Origin: Nitrosomonadales bacterium
GTDB taxonomy: Bacteria > Pseudomonadota > Gammaproteobacteria > Burkholderiales > Gallionellaceae
DNA length: 64,000 bases
Assembly: GCA_016177795.1 (NCBI GenBank)
Contig: JACOUM010000008.1
Span: 83,582-147,581, forward strand
Reading direction: 5' to 3'
The position numbers were made by a program, and so were the translations under genes. This document shows, in pieces, positions 38,843-47,326 of the stretch. Each line of letters begins with the position of its first letter. Positions within the stretch are counted from its first letter, which is position 1. The notes below the pieces were generated by a model that saw only the letters and a program-made list of their open reading frames with translations, made no database searches and was not told the DNA's origin.

Positions 38843-39747
38843 CGCGCGCCCTGGCACTGCACCTCGGTGTGCTGCGCGCCGCGCTGCGCCGCATGTTCGC
38901 CTCGAAACTGGGCGGGCTGCTCAACATTCTGGTCATCGGTATCGCGCTCAGCCTGCCCGCCGGCATGTACGCGCTGCTGCAGAATGCGCAGGGGCTGGTC
39001 GCGCAGCTTTCCGGCACGCCGCAAATCAGCCTGTTCCTGGCGACGGATGCGCAAGCGGATGACATCGACGCGTTGCGCAAACAGCTCGCCGCCCATCCCG
39101 CCGTCCACGGCGCCGAATTCGTTGCGCGCGAGCGGGCGCTGGAACAGCTCAAACAAAGCACCGGTCTGGCCGATGTGATCGTCGGGCTGGAAAAGAATCC
39201 GCTGCCTGATGCCTTTGTCGTCTCGCCGAAACAGGGCAACGCGCAAGCGCTGGACATATTGCGCGGCGAACTGGCGCAACTGCCCGGAGTCGAACTGGCG
39301 CAACTCGATTCGGCATGGGCCTACAAGCTGGAAGCGCTGCTCGAGTTCGGTCACCTTGCCGTGCTGATCCTCGCCGTTCTGCTCAGTCTCGCGCTGGTTG
39401 CCGTCACCTTCAACACCATTCGCCTGCAGATCCTCACGCAGCGCGACGAGATCGAGGTGTCCAGACTGATCGGCGCGACCGACGGCTTCATCCGCCGCCC
39501 GTTTCTGTATTTCGGCGCGATGCAGGGCTTGCTTGGCGGTATCATGGCATGGGCCATCGTTACTGCCAGCCTGCTGCTGCTCAACCGCCCGCTGGGCGAG
39601 TTGTCGCAACTCTATGCCAGCCAGTTTGTGCTGCACCCGCTTTCCTTCGGCGACAGCCTGTCGCTGCTGCTGTTTTCGCTCTATCTGGGCTGGCTGGGAG
39701 CGTGGCTGTCAGTGGCGCGCCACCTGTCGCAGATCGAGCCGCGCTGA
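38839..39747 (+). CDS. ftsX: Cell division protein FtsX
   Basis: 302 residues. Four transmembrane helices: LLNILVIGIALSLPAGMYALL near residue 35, one near 175 (LAVLILAVLLSLALVAVTF), one near 225 and one near the C-terminus. Between the first and second lies the periplasmic loop (about residues 60-165) that contacts hydrolase activators. LIGATDGFIRRPFLYFGAMQGLLGG is characteristic. Confidence 0.95.
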   Translation: MTRALALHLGVLRAALRRMFASKLGGLLNILVIGIALSLPAGMYALLQNAQGLVAQLSGTPQISLFLATDAQADDIDALRKQLAAHPAVHGAEFVARERALEQLKQSTGLADVIVGLEKNPLPDAFVVSPKQGNAQALDILRGELAQLPGVELAQLDSAWAYKLEALLEFGHLAVLILAVLLSLALVAVTFNTIRLQILTQRDEIEVSRLIGATDGFIRRPFLYFGAMQGLLGGIMAWAIVTASLLLLNRPLGELSQLYASQFVLHPLSFGDSLSLLLFSLYLGWLGAWLSVARHLSQIEPR

Positions 39748-39754
39748 CGGTTCA

Positions 39755-40069
39755 CTAGTGCAGCTTGTCGGCCGACTGCACCAGCACCCACGGGCTGACC
39801 ACTACCGCCCATACCAGCGCATCGGCTTCAACCCACTGGCGCGCCTGTTCATCCGGCACGCGGGTTAATTGACCAGTTGCCATCCATTGCCTGATTTGCG
39901 CCACGTTATCTTCCGATATCTGGAACGCGGCCTCGACCAGATCCAGGTCGGCGGAGACCATCAGGGCCTTGCCGCCGGCAAAGAAACGCTGCAACTCTTT
40001 CCAGGCGATTTTCGAGGTTTCCAGATTGATCTTGGCGCGATAGATTTCTCGTTGATCTGAATTGGACAT
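39755..40069 (-). CDS. DUF2288 protein
   Basis: 104 residues. KINLETSKIAWKELQRFFAGGKALMVSADLDLVEAA followed by ALVWAVVVSPWVLVQ matches the DUF2288 family of small cytosolic proteins, function unknown. No signal peptide. It is convergent with ftsX, seven bases apart, and 52 bases downstream of the NYN gene on the same strand. Confidence 0.85.
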   Translation of the reverse strand: MSNSDQREIYRAKINLETSKIAWKELQRFFAGGKALMVSADLDLVEAAFQISEDNVAQIRQWMATGQLTRVPDEQARQWVEADALVWAVVVSPWVLVQSADKLH

Positions 40070-40121
40070 TGCGATGGTTCAACTCTTCCGTTTTTGGAAA
40101 CCGGTTTACTGCCCGACTACA

Positions 40122-40910
40122 TCAAGCGGATTTATCGGCTCTCTCTTTGCGTGCATCGCGTATTGATACGCGCGGCGTGCCTTCTCCCGCCATCTCAAAC
40201 AACTCTGTAGCACTGACCAGTTTGCTGAATGTTGCATAACCATAATTGCGCGGATCAAAAGAAGCTTGATTGGATATTTGGTTGCGTACCAATGACAATA
40301 ACGCCCAGCCATCATCGCCCTTGGCAGCCTCCACCGCATTTCTTAACAGACTGACCAGCCGGGTGTCTTGTCGCAACTTGGCTGGGGGCACTCTTGTTGG
40401 AACAACGGGTTTGGCGTTTGCATCACTTTGCCCATTCGCACTTTCTACAGCTGCTTCTTGCCCGATTTTTTCGAGATCCAAAAATTGCGAGCATGCATCC
40501 ACGAAAGGCGACGGCGTTTTGCTGGCTCCGAATCCGAATACTTTCGCCCCCCGCTCCTTGAGGTGCAAAACCAGCGGAGTAAAGTCGCTGTCTGAGGAGA
40601 CAATCGCGAACGCGTCCGGCCTCTCCGTGTAAAGCAAATGCAACGCATCTATGCACAAGCTCATATCGGTCGCATTCTTGCCCTTTGTGTAATCAAATTG
40701 CTGTATGGGGCGAATGGCGTAAGGATGCAGTGCGGCTTCCCATCCCTTTAGCTCGGCCTTTTTCCAATTCCCGTAGGCGCGCCGGATATTCACTACGCCG
40801 ACTTTCGCCAGTTCCGCCAACACCACCTCAATCTTTGCTGCCGGTGAGTTGTCGGCATCAATCAACAATGCGATGCGTATTTCATGGCGAATAGTTTCGT
40901 TGCTATTCAT
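40122..40910 (-). CDS. NYN-domain ribonuclease-like protein with C-terminal OST-HTH
   Basis: 262 residues from the second ATG, which has GGAGG upstream and overlaps the pyrC stop as ATGA. The NYN (PIN-like) domain shows the acidic triad regions [22 protein letters not shown] and [12 protein letters not shown] (LabA/DUF88 type). A linker of about 50 residues leads to a LOTUS/OST-HTH-like C-terminal domain ([23 protein letters not shown]). Predicted RNA-binding nuclease; the target is unknown. Confidence 0.88.
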   Translation of the reverse strand: MNSNETIRHEIRIALLIDADNSPAAKIEVVLAELAKVGVVNIRRAYGNWKKAELKGWEAALHPYAIRPIQQFDYTKGKNATDMSLCIDALHLLYTERPDAFAIVSSDSDFTPLVLHLKERGAKVFGFGASKTPSPFVDACSQFLDLEKIGQEAAVESANGQSDANAKPVVPTRVPPAKLRQDTRLVSLLRNAVEAAKGDDGWALLSLVRNQISNQASFDPRNYGYATFSKLVSATELFEMAGEGTPRVSIRDARKERADKSA

Positions 40911-41938
40911 CCCATCCTCCATTTCACTTCTTCGCCGGCGCGCAGCGGCACCAGGCGATGTTCGCCAAACGCGAGGCTGTCCGGCGCCTGCCAGCTTTCC
41001 TTGCGCAGCGTGATCTTGCCGGTGTTGCGCGGCAAACGGTAAAAGTCTGCGCCGTGGAAGCTGGCAAATCCTTCCAGCCTGTCCAGCGCGCCAAGCTGCT
41101 CGAAGGCCTCGGCGTACAGTTCGAGGGCAGCATGTGCGGTGTAGATGCCGGCGCAGCCGCAGGCGGTTTCCTTGGTGTGCTGCGCGTGCGGCGCGCTGTC
41201 GGTGCCGAGAAAGAATTTCGGGTTGCCGCTGGCCGCCGCCGCGCCCAATGCCGCGCGGTGCGTTTCGCGCTTCAGCACCGGCAGGCAGAAATAATGCGGG
41301 CGTATCCCGCCGCTGAACAGGGCGTTGCGGTTATACAGCAGATGGTGCGCGGTGATGGTTGCGGCAACGGTGTCCGGCGCGCCGGTCACGAACTGCACCG
41401 CCTCGCGCGTGGTGATATGCTCGAATACCGTGCGTAGCTGCGGCAGGTAGCGCAACAGCGGCTGCAATATGCGCTCGATGAACACCGCCTCGCGATCGAA
41501 CACGTCCACTGCCGGGTCGGTCGCTTCGCCATGCACCAGCAACGGCATGCCGCAGCGCTGCATTTCTTCCAGTGCGGGATAGGTCTTGCGGATATCCGTC
41601 ACGCCCGCAGCGGAGTTAGTGGTCGCACCCGCCGGATACAGCTTGACCGCGTGGATCACGCCGCTTTCCCTGGCCTTGCGAATTTCCTGCGCCGTGGTGT
41701 TGTCGGTCAGATACAGCGTCATCAGCGGTTCAAACGCGGCGCCTGCGGGCAGGGCGGCGAGAATGCGCGCCCGGTAGGCCTGTGCCTGTTCGGTCGTGGT
41801 GATCGGTGGCCTGAGATTGGGCATCACGATGGCGCGGGCAAATTGCCGTGCGCTATCCGGCAGCACCGATTGCAGCAGCGCGCCGTCGCGCAAATGCAGA
41901 TGCCAGTCGTCGGGGCGGGTGAGGGTGAGGTGTTGCAT
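40907..41938 (-). CDS. pyrC: Dihydroorotase, catalytic (E. coli type)
   Basis: 343 residues. The metal motif is intact ([10 protein letters not shown] at about residues 10-19), with the carboxylated lysine in [14 protein letters not shown], the histidine in PLLVHGE and FEHITTREA, and the catalytic aspartate in [10 protein letters not shown]. Length fits the compact E. coli PyrC. This is the functional dihydroorotase; the pyrB-linked copy at 20478-21764 lacks the histidines. Confidence 0.96.
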   Translation of the reverse strand: MQHLTLTRPDDWHLHLRDGALLQSVLPDSARQFARAIVMPNLRPPITTTEQAQAYRARILAALPAGAAFEPLMTLYLTDNTTAQEIRKARESGVIHAVKLYPAGATTNSAAGVTDIRKTYPALEEMQRCGMPLLVHGEATDPAVDVFDREAVFIERILQPLLRYLPQLRTVFEHITTREAVQFVTGAPDTVAATITAHHLLYNRNALFSGGIRPHYFCLPVLKRETHRAALGAAAASGNPKFFLGTDSAPHAQHTKETACGCAGIYTAHAALELYAEAFEQLGALDRLEGFASFHGADFYRLPRNTGKITLRKESWQAPDSLAFGEHRLVPLRAGEEVKWRMG

Positions 41939-42131
41939 GGCGTATTCCGGTGCGATGGATGGACGGGATTGTAATCCAACGCGCCTGCGCGGGGGAAAGG
42001 CTGTTTCACTTCGTCGTTATGGGATTGGTGTGCTGCGTTATTTTTCGATCGGGTTTGCGGAAGTGGTGCGGTGTAGGATAATCGCCGCCCGCGCTTGCCG
42101 TTTTTGAATGACTGAATCAAGAGGATTTACG

Positions 42132-43070
42132 ATGCACACACTGATTTGCGGTTCGATGGCCTACGACACCATCATGGTATTTCCGGATCAATTCAAGAAG
42201 CACATCCTGCCCGAGCAAATTCACATTCTGAATGTGGCGTTCTTGGTGCCGGAGATGCGCCGCGAATTCGGCGGCTGCGCGGGCAACATCGCCTATAACC
42301 TCAAGCTGCTCGGCGGCAACCCGCTGATCATGGCGACGGTCGGCGACGACTTTTCCACTTATGCGCTGCGCCTGGAAAAGCTCGGCATTACGCAGGCGCA
42401 CATCCGCCATATCTCCGGCAGCTACACCGGGCAGGCGTTCATCACCACCGACCTGGATGACAACCAGATCACCGCGTTCCACCCCGGCGCGATGAGTTTT
42501 TCCGAGAACAACCACGTCGGCGACGCCGCCGACGTTACCCTGGGAATCGTTTCGCCGGACGGGCGCGAAGGAATGTTGCAGCACGCGCGCGAATTCCACG
42601 AGGCGGACATCCCGTGGATATTCGATCCGGGTCAGGGCATGCCGATGTTTTCGGACGAGGAGTTGCTGCGCTTCGTCGAGCAGGCCGACTATGTAACGAT
42701 GAACGACTACGAGGCGCAACTGTTGCAGGACAAGACCGGCAGGAAAATCGAGGAGCTTGCCAGGATGACGCGCGCCTTCATTATCACGCGCGGCGGCGAA
42801 GGTTCGACCATCTACGCCGACGGCAAGGAGATCGTTATTCCCTGCGCCAAGCCGACGGCATTGCTTGACCCGACCGGTTGCGGCGATGCCTATCGCGCCG
42901 GGCTGCTGCACGGCATCCAGCAGGGCTGGGACTGGGAGACGACCGGTCGCCTGGCTTCGCTGTTAGGCACGCTCAAGATCGCCAGCCGCGGCGGGCAGAA
43001 CCACGCGCCGAGCCGCGATGAACTGAAGGCGCAGTTCCGGCAACATTTCGGTTTTGCCGTGCCGCTGTAA
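42132..43070 (+). CDS. PfkB-family carbohydrate/nucleoside kinase
   Basis: 312 residues from MHTLICGSMAYDTIMVF, preceded by GAGGATTT; the track start is eight codons earlier. GGCAGNIAYNLKLLGG is the first PfkB signature and DPTGCGDAYRAGLL is the second, where Cys replaces the usual Ala/Gly before Gly-Asp. The closest style is adenosine kinase or a ribokinase-like sugar kinase; the substrate cannot be decided from the sequence alone. Three bases separate it from the lipoprotein gene. Confidence 0.88.
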   Translation: MHTLICGSMAYDTIMVFPDQFKKHILPEQIHILNVAFLVPEMRREFGGCAGNIAYNLKLLGGNPLIMATVGDDFSTYALRLEKLGITQAHIRHISGSYTGQAFITTDLDDNQITAFHPGAMSFSENNHVGDAADVTLGIVSPDGREGMLQHAREFHEADIPWIFDPGQGMPMFSDEELLRFVEQADYVTMNDYEAQLLQDKTGRKIEELARMTRAFIITRGGEGSTIYADGKEIVIPCAKPTALLDPTGCGDAYRAGLLHGIQQGWDWETTGRLASLLGTLKIASRGGQNHAPSRDELKAQFRQHFGFAVPL

Positions 43071-43072
43071 AC

Positions 43073-43534
43073 ATGCGTACCGCCCTGCTCATCATCACCC
43101 TGCTGCTGGCCGGATGCGCCAGCGGTCAGGTGGGAGGTGTCGGCAGCAAGCCGGCCGATGCGCCCAGGGAAGTCGTCAAGCTGGGCGTGATCGAAAGCGT
43201 CAAGCCAATCGAACTGGACGACAGCTCCGGCGGCGGCGCTTCCGTCGGCGGCGTCTTCGGCCAGGTCGGCGGCGCCAGTACCGGCGGCGGGCGCGGCTCA
43301 AACGTCGGCATCATACTCGGCGGGGTGATCGGCGGTACGCTTGGTCATCAGGCGGGCATTGCCACCAAACCCGGCCTCGAGATATGGGTCAGGCTGGATG
43401 GTGAAGAGGGCAAAAGCGCTTACGTGATGCAGCCCGGCCAGCCGGATGACTTCAAGATCGGCGACCGCGTGCGCGTGGTGAGCAAGAAGGGCGAAACGCG
43501 CGTCGAACTCGATAGCGGCGGCACGGCAAAGTAA
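43073..43534 (+). CDS. Glycine-zipper outer-membrane lipoprotein (SlyB-like)
   Basis: 153 residues. Lipobox LLAGC gives a lipid-anchored cysteine at about residue 15. A glycine-rich stretch (SGGGASVGGVFGQVGGASTGGGRG) precedes the glycine-zipper IILGGVIGGTLGHQAG, then a small beta domain (KPGLEIWVRLDGEEG...VRVVSKKGETRVEL). This is the Pcp/SlyB layout associated with outer-membrane integrity. The Gly-rich insert is longer than usual. Confidence 0.87.
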   Translation: MRTALLIITLLLAGCASGQVGGVGSKPADAPREVVKLGVIESVKPIELDDSSGGGASVGGVFGQVGGASTGGGRGSNVGIILGGVIGGTLGHQAGIATKPGLEIWVRLDGEEGKSAYVMQPGQPDDFKIGDRVRVVSKKGETRVELDSGGTAK

Positions 43535-43541
43535 TCCGATT

Positions 43542-43985
43542 ATGAACAAGACCATTCCGCGCATGACCGTCATCACTCTGGGTGTGGCCGACCTTGCGCG
43601 CGCCACCGCCTTCTACCGCGAGATCTTCTCCATCCAGCCGATCACGCAATACGAAGGCGTCACCTTCATCCCGCTGCCCGGCGTGTGGCTCTCGCTCTAT
43701 CCGCTGGAGAAACTCGCCGAGGATATTGCTGGGGATGCCAAGCTGCCTGCCCCGAACACCTTTCGCGGTTTCACCCTCGCCTACAACGCGCGCAGCAAGG
43801 AAGAGATCGTCAGCATCTTCGCCCGCGCCGCCGAAGCGGGCGCACACATCGCCAAAGTACCGCAGGACACCTTCTGGGGCGGCTACAGCGGCTATTTCAC
43901 CGACCCGGACGGGCACTACTGGGAAATAGCCTGGGGGCCGATGTTCGAATTCAACGAACATGGCGATCTGCGCTTCAAGGCGTGA
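43542..43985 (+). CDS. VOC-family (glyoxalase-like) protein
   Basis: 147 residues. VITLGVADLARATAFYREIFSIQP opens the first vicinal-oxygen-chelate half and YFTDPDGHYWEIAWGP closes the second, with the terminal metal-ligand-type Glu in WEIAW. The reaction is unknown; members include glyoxalases, dioxygenases and resistance proteins. It overlaps the next gene (GTGA) and may be co-translated with the fructosamine kinase, which suggests a role around sugar-derived adducts, though only by position. Confidence 0.88.
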   Translation: MNKTIPRMTVITLGVADLARATAFYREIFSIQPITQYEGVTFIPLPGVWLSLYPLEKLAEDIAGDAKLPAPNTFRGFTLAYNARSKEEIVSIFARAAEAGAHIAKVPQDTFWGGYSGYFTDPDGHYWEIAWGPMFEFNEHGDLRFKA

Positions 43986-44863
43986 ATCCCGAACTTCTCT
44001 CTCACCTCTCTGCAGCCATCCGCGATGCGACGCAGCGCCCGTTCGAAATGCGCAATGCAACCCCCGTCGGTGGCGGCTGCATCAACCGGGCTTATCGTCT
44101 GGAGGAAACGGACGGTTCGCGCTATTTCGTCAAGCTGAACGATGCACGGCATCTGCCGATGTTTATCGCGGAGGCTGCAGGGCTTGAGGCGATCGCCGCG
44201 ACGCACACCCTGCGCGTGCCGCTTCCCATCGCGCACGGCAGCGCAAACGCCCACAGCTTTCTCGTGCTGGAACATCTGGAGTTGGGTTCGCGCGGCAATG
44301 CAAGACTGCTCGGCGCACAGCTCGCCGCACTGCATCGTTGCACTGGTAAAAAATTTGGATTCTCACAAGACAACTTCATCGGCACGACGCCGCAGCCGAA
44401 CGGCTGGAAAGACAGTTGGATAGACTTCTGGCGCGAGCAGCGCCTTGGTTTCCAGTTGCGCCTCGCGGCGCAGCACGGCGACAGGCTGCAGACGCTCGGC
44501 GAGAAACTGCTGGACGCGCTGCCCGCGTTCTTCGCCGGCTATTCATCGCAACCCGCGCTGCTGCACGGTGACCTGTGGAGCGGCAACCACGCCTTCCTCG
44601 CGGATGGTACGCCGGTGATCTTCGACCCCGCGCCCTATTACGGCGACCGCGAGTGCGATCTCGCGATGACGGAACTGTTCGGCGGTTATCCCGCAGATTT
44701 TTACGCCGCCTATCGCACGAGCTATCCGCTGGATGCGGGCTATGCGGTGCGCAGGGAACTGTACAACCTGTACCACATCCTCAACCACGCGAACCTGTTC
44801 GGCGGAGGATATGCGAGGCAGGCGGAGGGGATAATGCAGAGGTTGCTGGGGAATGTGGCTTAA
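43982..44863 (+). CDS. Fructosamine kinase family protein
   Basis: 293 residues from a GTG overlapping the VOC stop as GTGA; the track's ATG is inside the VOC gene. Kinase-like fold: PVGGGCINRAYRLEETDG, FVKLN (ATP lysine), FLVLEHLEL hinge and the catalytic LLHGDLWSGNHAF and VIFDPAPYYGDRECDLAM. Members phosphorylate fructosamines or ribulosamines to start deglycation. It ends at the boundary of the cassette-like region; its stop codon is part of a GCTTAAC element. Confidence 0.9.
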   Translation: MNPELLSHLSAAIRDATQRPFEMRNATPVGGGCINRAYRLEETDGSRYFVKLNDARHLPMFIAEAAGLEAIAATHTLRVPLPIAHGSANAHSFLVLEHLELGSRGNARLLGAQLAALHRCTGKKFGFSQDNFIGTTPQPNGWKDSWIDFWREQRLGFQLRLAAQHGDRLQTLGEKLLDALPAFFAGYSSQPALLHGDLWSGNHAFLADGTPVIFDPAPYYGDRECDLAMTELFGGYPADFYAAYRTSYPLDAGYAVRRELYNLYHILNHANLFGGGYARQAEGIMQRLLGNVA

Positions 44864-44879
44864 CGCCGAGTTAGATGCG

Positions 44880-45488
44880 TTACCACCCGCAAGCCTTCCT
44901 TAGTGGCTTGATTGCCTCCGAGAGGCCTGCAATCTTGAACGTCGCCATCACAGGGCTTTCGCCGTAAGGAGTAACCTGTGCGAGAAGCTTCTCATGCACC
45001 ATCATCTTCTTAGCAAACGCTATATCGCTACCCTGCACGAACACAGCGGAATTGTCTGTAGATATTGACCATGTATCGGTTGTTGCTTTAGCGCCATCAA
45101 ACCTCGTGAGCATTTCGGTGCTTTCAAGGCCAAGGTATAGGTCCCACGTAAGGAAGACGTTTGTCTTCTTTTCCGCACAGCGAACATAGAGCATGGGCTT
45201 TGCAGTCTTGTAGCCTGACCGCACAATCTCTTCTGCCTCGACGGCCAGATATACGTTTTCACTGTCATCTATTGGAGATCGGTTGACCGTTAGTTTCCAT
45301 TTTCCGCTTCCTTGGACGATTGTGGATTTTGGTTTGTCTACGCCAAGCGAACGTGCTAGGGCGTCATAGCAGACTAACCTCGCCGCATCGCTGTTCTTCG
45401 CTGCGCACTTCGCGATTTCTTGTTTTTCGGCGGCAACTGCTTCGCCGATGAGAAACACTGCCCATACAACAACAATCAAGTACTTCAT
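44880..45488 (-). CDS. TagO/VasI-like type VI secretion accessory protein
   Basis: 202 residues from MKYLIVVVWAVFLIGEAVAA, a signal peptide preceded by GGGAGGAGC; the track starts 12 codons earlier. The mature part shows the VasI/TagO pattern: AKNSDAARLVCYDALA, GKWKLTVNRSPIDDSENVYL, LYVRCAEKKTNVFLTWDLYL, AQVTPYGESPVMATF and a closing LRKACGW. No other type VI genes are in the window. Composition differs from the neighbours. First position at the kinase end of the cassette cluster. Confidence 0.75.
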   Translation of the reverse strand: MKYLIVVVWAVFLIGEAVAAEKQEIAKCAAKNSDAARLVCYDALARSLGVDKPKSTIVQGSGKWKLTVNRSPIDDSENVYLAVEAEEIVRSGYKTAKPMLYVRCAEKKTNVFLTWDLYLGLESTEMLTRFDGAKATTDTWSISTDNSAVFVQGSDIAFAKKMMVHEKLLAQVTPYGESPVMATFKIAGLSEAIKPLRKACGW

Positions 45489-45505
45489 AGCTCCTCCCGA
45501 TAAGC

Positions 45506-45572
45506 GTCTAGCGTTTGAATTCACCGGCCCGCGCGGCTTTTCGCGCAGGTCAGGTGAAATGAAAGGTTACGC
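45506..45572 (-). repeat. attC-like site after the unknown cassette gene
   Basis: On the minus strand this runs from GCGTAAC at the stop codon of the 214-residue gene to GCTAGAC, 67 bp. The arms TTTCACCTGACCTGCGCG and CGCGCGGGCCGGTGAA form an imperfect hairpin, and the spacer AATTCAAAC before GCTAGAC is typical of attC sites. Confidence 0.5.
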
Positions 45573-46211
45573 CTCATTGGGAAACTCGGTCTCCCGCCGG
45601 GCACGTTGAGAAAGTTGCAGTAACTCCGCATCAGTAACCAGCCTCTCGACGACACCACGATACTGATCTAGCGACTCTCGCAGACTTTGAATCTCTGCAC
45701 AGATGCGTGGCATGTTTAGACTGTCGTTCTCCTCACCAGCCATCGTAGATATGTACCGAGCCTTTTCCTCAGACGTATTTGCCACGGGGAACATGTTCTT
45801 GAAGAAAAGAGCTGCACCGATGCCATGTAATGTGACGGTACGATCCATCTTGTATCCGATAGCTTCGGTTATTCGCTTCTGCAAAACTGGATCAATTACT
45901 GCGATGTGATGCTGACCGAGAAGAGCGCCTTGTAGTTGGTAAAGGCGAATGCCTTGCTTCCGAATCGTGGCATCCCATCTCTCAATGGTCGCGAGTGCTG
46001 CGTCAGGCTCCATTTGGGCAAGCTTTTCGACTGGATTGGGCTGTGCTTCGCTGACAAGCCTCTCTCCGTCGTCGACGCAGTCTTTCAGAATAAAATAGAC
46101 GCGTAAGACATCGAGCACGGCATTTTCACGCGTCTTGGCGGACTGGAAGTTTCGGAGATCAGAAATTCCAGTTCTGATTAGATCGACTACACCCTTAAGT
46201 TGCGCAAACAT
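45567..46211 (-). CDS. Uncharacterised cassette protein
   Basis: 214 residues, not recognised. Mostly helical, with MFAQLKGVVDLIRTGISDLRNFQSAKTRENA at the N-terminus, a single hydrophobic patch (LHGIGAALFFKNMFPV), and a C-terminal helical tail (LRESLDQYRGVVERLVTDAELLQLSQRARRE). No signal peptide. Codon use and composition match the neighbouring cassette genes rather than the chromosome. An attC-like dyad begins at its stop. Confidence 0.7.
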   Translation of the reverse strand: MFAQLKGVVDLIRTGISDLRNFQSAKTRENAVLDVLRVYFILKDCVDDGERLVSEAQPNPVEKLAQMEPDAALATIERWDATIRKQGIRLYQLQGALLGQHHIAVIDPVLQKRITEAIGYKMDRTVTLHGIGAALFFKNMFPVANTSEEKARYISTMAGEENDSLNMPRICAEIQSLRESLDQYRGVVERLVTDAELLQLSQRARRETEFPNEA

Positions 46212-46223
46212 GGTAGCTATGAG

Positions 46224-46288
46224 GACTAATGGGTAAAGGTAAGGGGCGCGCCGCTTTTGGCGCGCCCCGCTTGACCGCTATGTTAGAC
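46224..46288 (-). repeat. attC-like site after the methyltransferase cassette gene
   Basis: On the minus strand GTCTAAC (overlapping the TAA stop) to ATTAGTC, 65 bp. The centre is a perfect 10-bp stem GGGGCGCGCC / GGCGCGCCCC with a short AAAAGC loop. The left core is an exact RYYYAAC; the right core is degenerate. Confidence 0.5.
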
Positions 46289-46966
46289 GGGCTTGATGAC
46301 CAGCATTTCATTACCACCTCTCTGGAACTCATAAGGGACAGGCTGAACCTCAACATTGAAGTCGTGGCTCGCAAGGTGATTACTCATAAAAGTAAGATGG
46401 GGAGACAAAGTACCATCAAGTGCAAGCAGCGGAAAAACCCTCACTTCGCGAGACACACGCAACATTTCTTGGAGTGCCTGAAGATGAAACTCTACTGACA
46501 AGTGGGCGCTGTACAAAAACAAGAAATGTGACGACAAGGCGATGTCGAATTTTCCACTTTCAAAAGGTAACGATGGCAACTCTCCTGGGATGTATCGGCC
46601 TTCATCCCTCCCTGCATCGAAGTCCGCGAGGAAAGTTTCCATCGCAGACATGCGAAGACTCCCGAGTTGTTCTACCGAAGGAATGGCTTTCCAAACGTAG
46701 CCTCTTTGGTTCTCGCGCATTTGTGCCATCACCGCTTCATATGTTTCGGAGATACGGCCCCTGATCTGTTCTGCGTCAAAGACGTAGATTGGGTCTACCG
46801 AGACGATATTCCCGCCGCGTTTGGTCAGTGCTGCATTGAATCCTGCTGGACCGTCACCACAGCCAAGAATGCGAAGCCCAAGATCGACCTCGGTAAGGCC
46901 AAACATGCTGACATATTCGTCATACGAACGCCCCCACGGCACGACTTTTTCAAGTGTGAATCCCAT
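46283..46966 (-). CDS. SAM-dependent methyltransferase-like cassette protein
   Basis: 227 residues. A class I methyltransferase fold is suggested by LGLRILGCGDGPAGFNAALTKRG (motif I with G-C-G-D-G-P), VSVDPIY after strand two, and LPFESGKFDIALSSHFLFLY for motif IV/V. The C-terminal segment (ALDGTLSPHLTFMSNHLASHDFNVEVQPV) is unusual for common subfamilies. Substrate unknown. No signal peptide. It is one of the cassette-like genes and ends at the GTCTAAC core. Confidence 0.75.
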   Translation of the reverse strand: MGFTLEKVVPWGRSYDEYVSMFGLTEVDLGLRILGCGDGPAGFNAALTKRGGNIVSVDPIYVFDAEQIRGRISETYEAVMAQMRENQRGYVWKAIPSVEQLGSLRMSAMETFLADFDAGRDEGRYIPGELPSLPFESGKFDIALSSHFLFLYSAHLSVEFHLQALQEMLRVSREVRVFPLLALDGTLSPHLTFMSNHLASHDFNVEVQPVPYEFQRGGNEMLVIKPV

Positions 46967-46976
46967 TGACCTGCCT

Positions 46977-47050
46977 GTCTAATGTGAAATGGGTGGCAAG
47001 AACGCCGGATATTCCGGCGCGGCTTTTCTTCCTGGTGTGAAAACTATAAC
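46977..47050 (-). repeat. Degenerate attC-like dyad after the antitoxin remnant
   Basis: On the minus strand the region ends in ATTAGAC, one mismatch from the GTTAGAC core. It contains a perfect CGCCGGA-ATA-TCCGGCG hairpin flanked by AAGAA and TTCTT. The left core near TGTTATAG does not match RYYYAAC, so this is the weakest of the sites. Confidence 0.35.
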
Positions 47051-47055
47051 AGGGA

Positions 47056-47256
47056 TTACCATCGCTCGGCCCCGAGCATCTGCGTTGTACTCATCTGCTC
47101 GCCGCCATGACGCTCTGGATCGTAGGCCGCCAAGCGTTGCTCCATTGTCAGCGGCACATTCTCCACCGAGGAAACGATGATGTGCTCACCTTGAATGGAG
47201 GTGCATACCTTCAGATTGTTTCGACGGCGTTTGATATCGAGAGCTGTTCTGGACAT
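47056..47256 (-). pseudogene. MazE-type antitoxin, apparently missing its middle
   Basis: 66 residues. The start MSRTALDIKRRRNNLKV and the end (GEHIIVSSVENVPLTMEQRLAAYDPERHGGEQM...GAERW) fit AbrB-fold MazE/PemI-type antitoxins, whose C-terminus is typically AxYDPxRHGGE...GxERW. In the family about 20 residues between the NNL segment and the GEHI strand complete the DNA-binding swapped hairpin; here only CTSIQ remains. No mazF/pemK-like toxin gene follows. Either an in-frame deletion remnant or an unusual short variant. Confidence 0.6.
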
Positions 47257-47326
47257 GGCACACCCTTAAAGCAAAATACTCAAACACGAATCTATACTTG
47301 CTGGACTGTTTGGTCAAACGAACACC

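Larger units (their letters stand above)
44858..47319. mobile_element. Integrase-less cassette cluster (CALIN-like)
   Basis: Four small minus-strand genes are inserted between fructosamine kinase and apaH. Each stop codon is immediately followed by a 65-74 bp dyad whose ends resemble integron core sites. The right-hand (R'-like) elements, read on the minus strand, are GTTTGAC, ATTAGAC, ATTAGTC and GCTAGAC, against consensus GTTRRRY. The left-hand elements include GTCTAAC and ATCTAAC, both exact RYYYAAC. Base composition is visibly poorer in GC than the flanks. No integron integrase is present. The call rests on pattern reading, without a covariance-model search. Confidence 0.5.
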
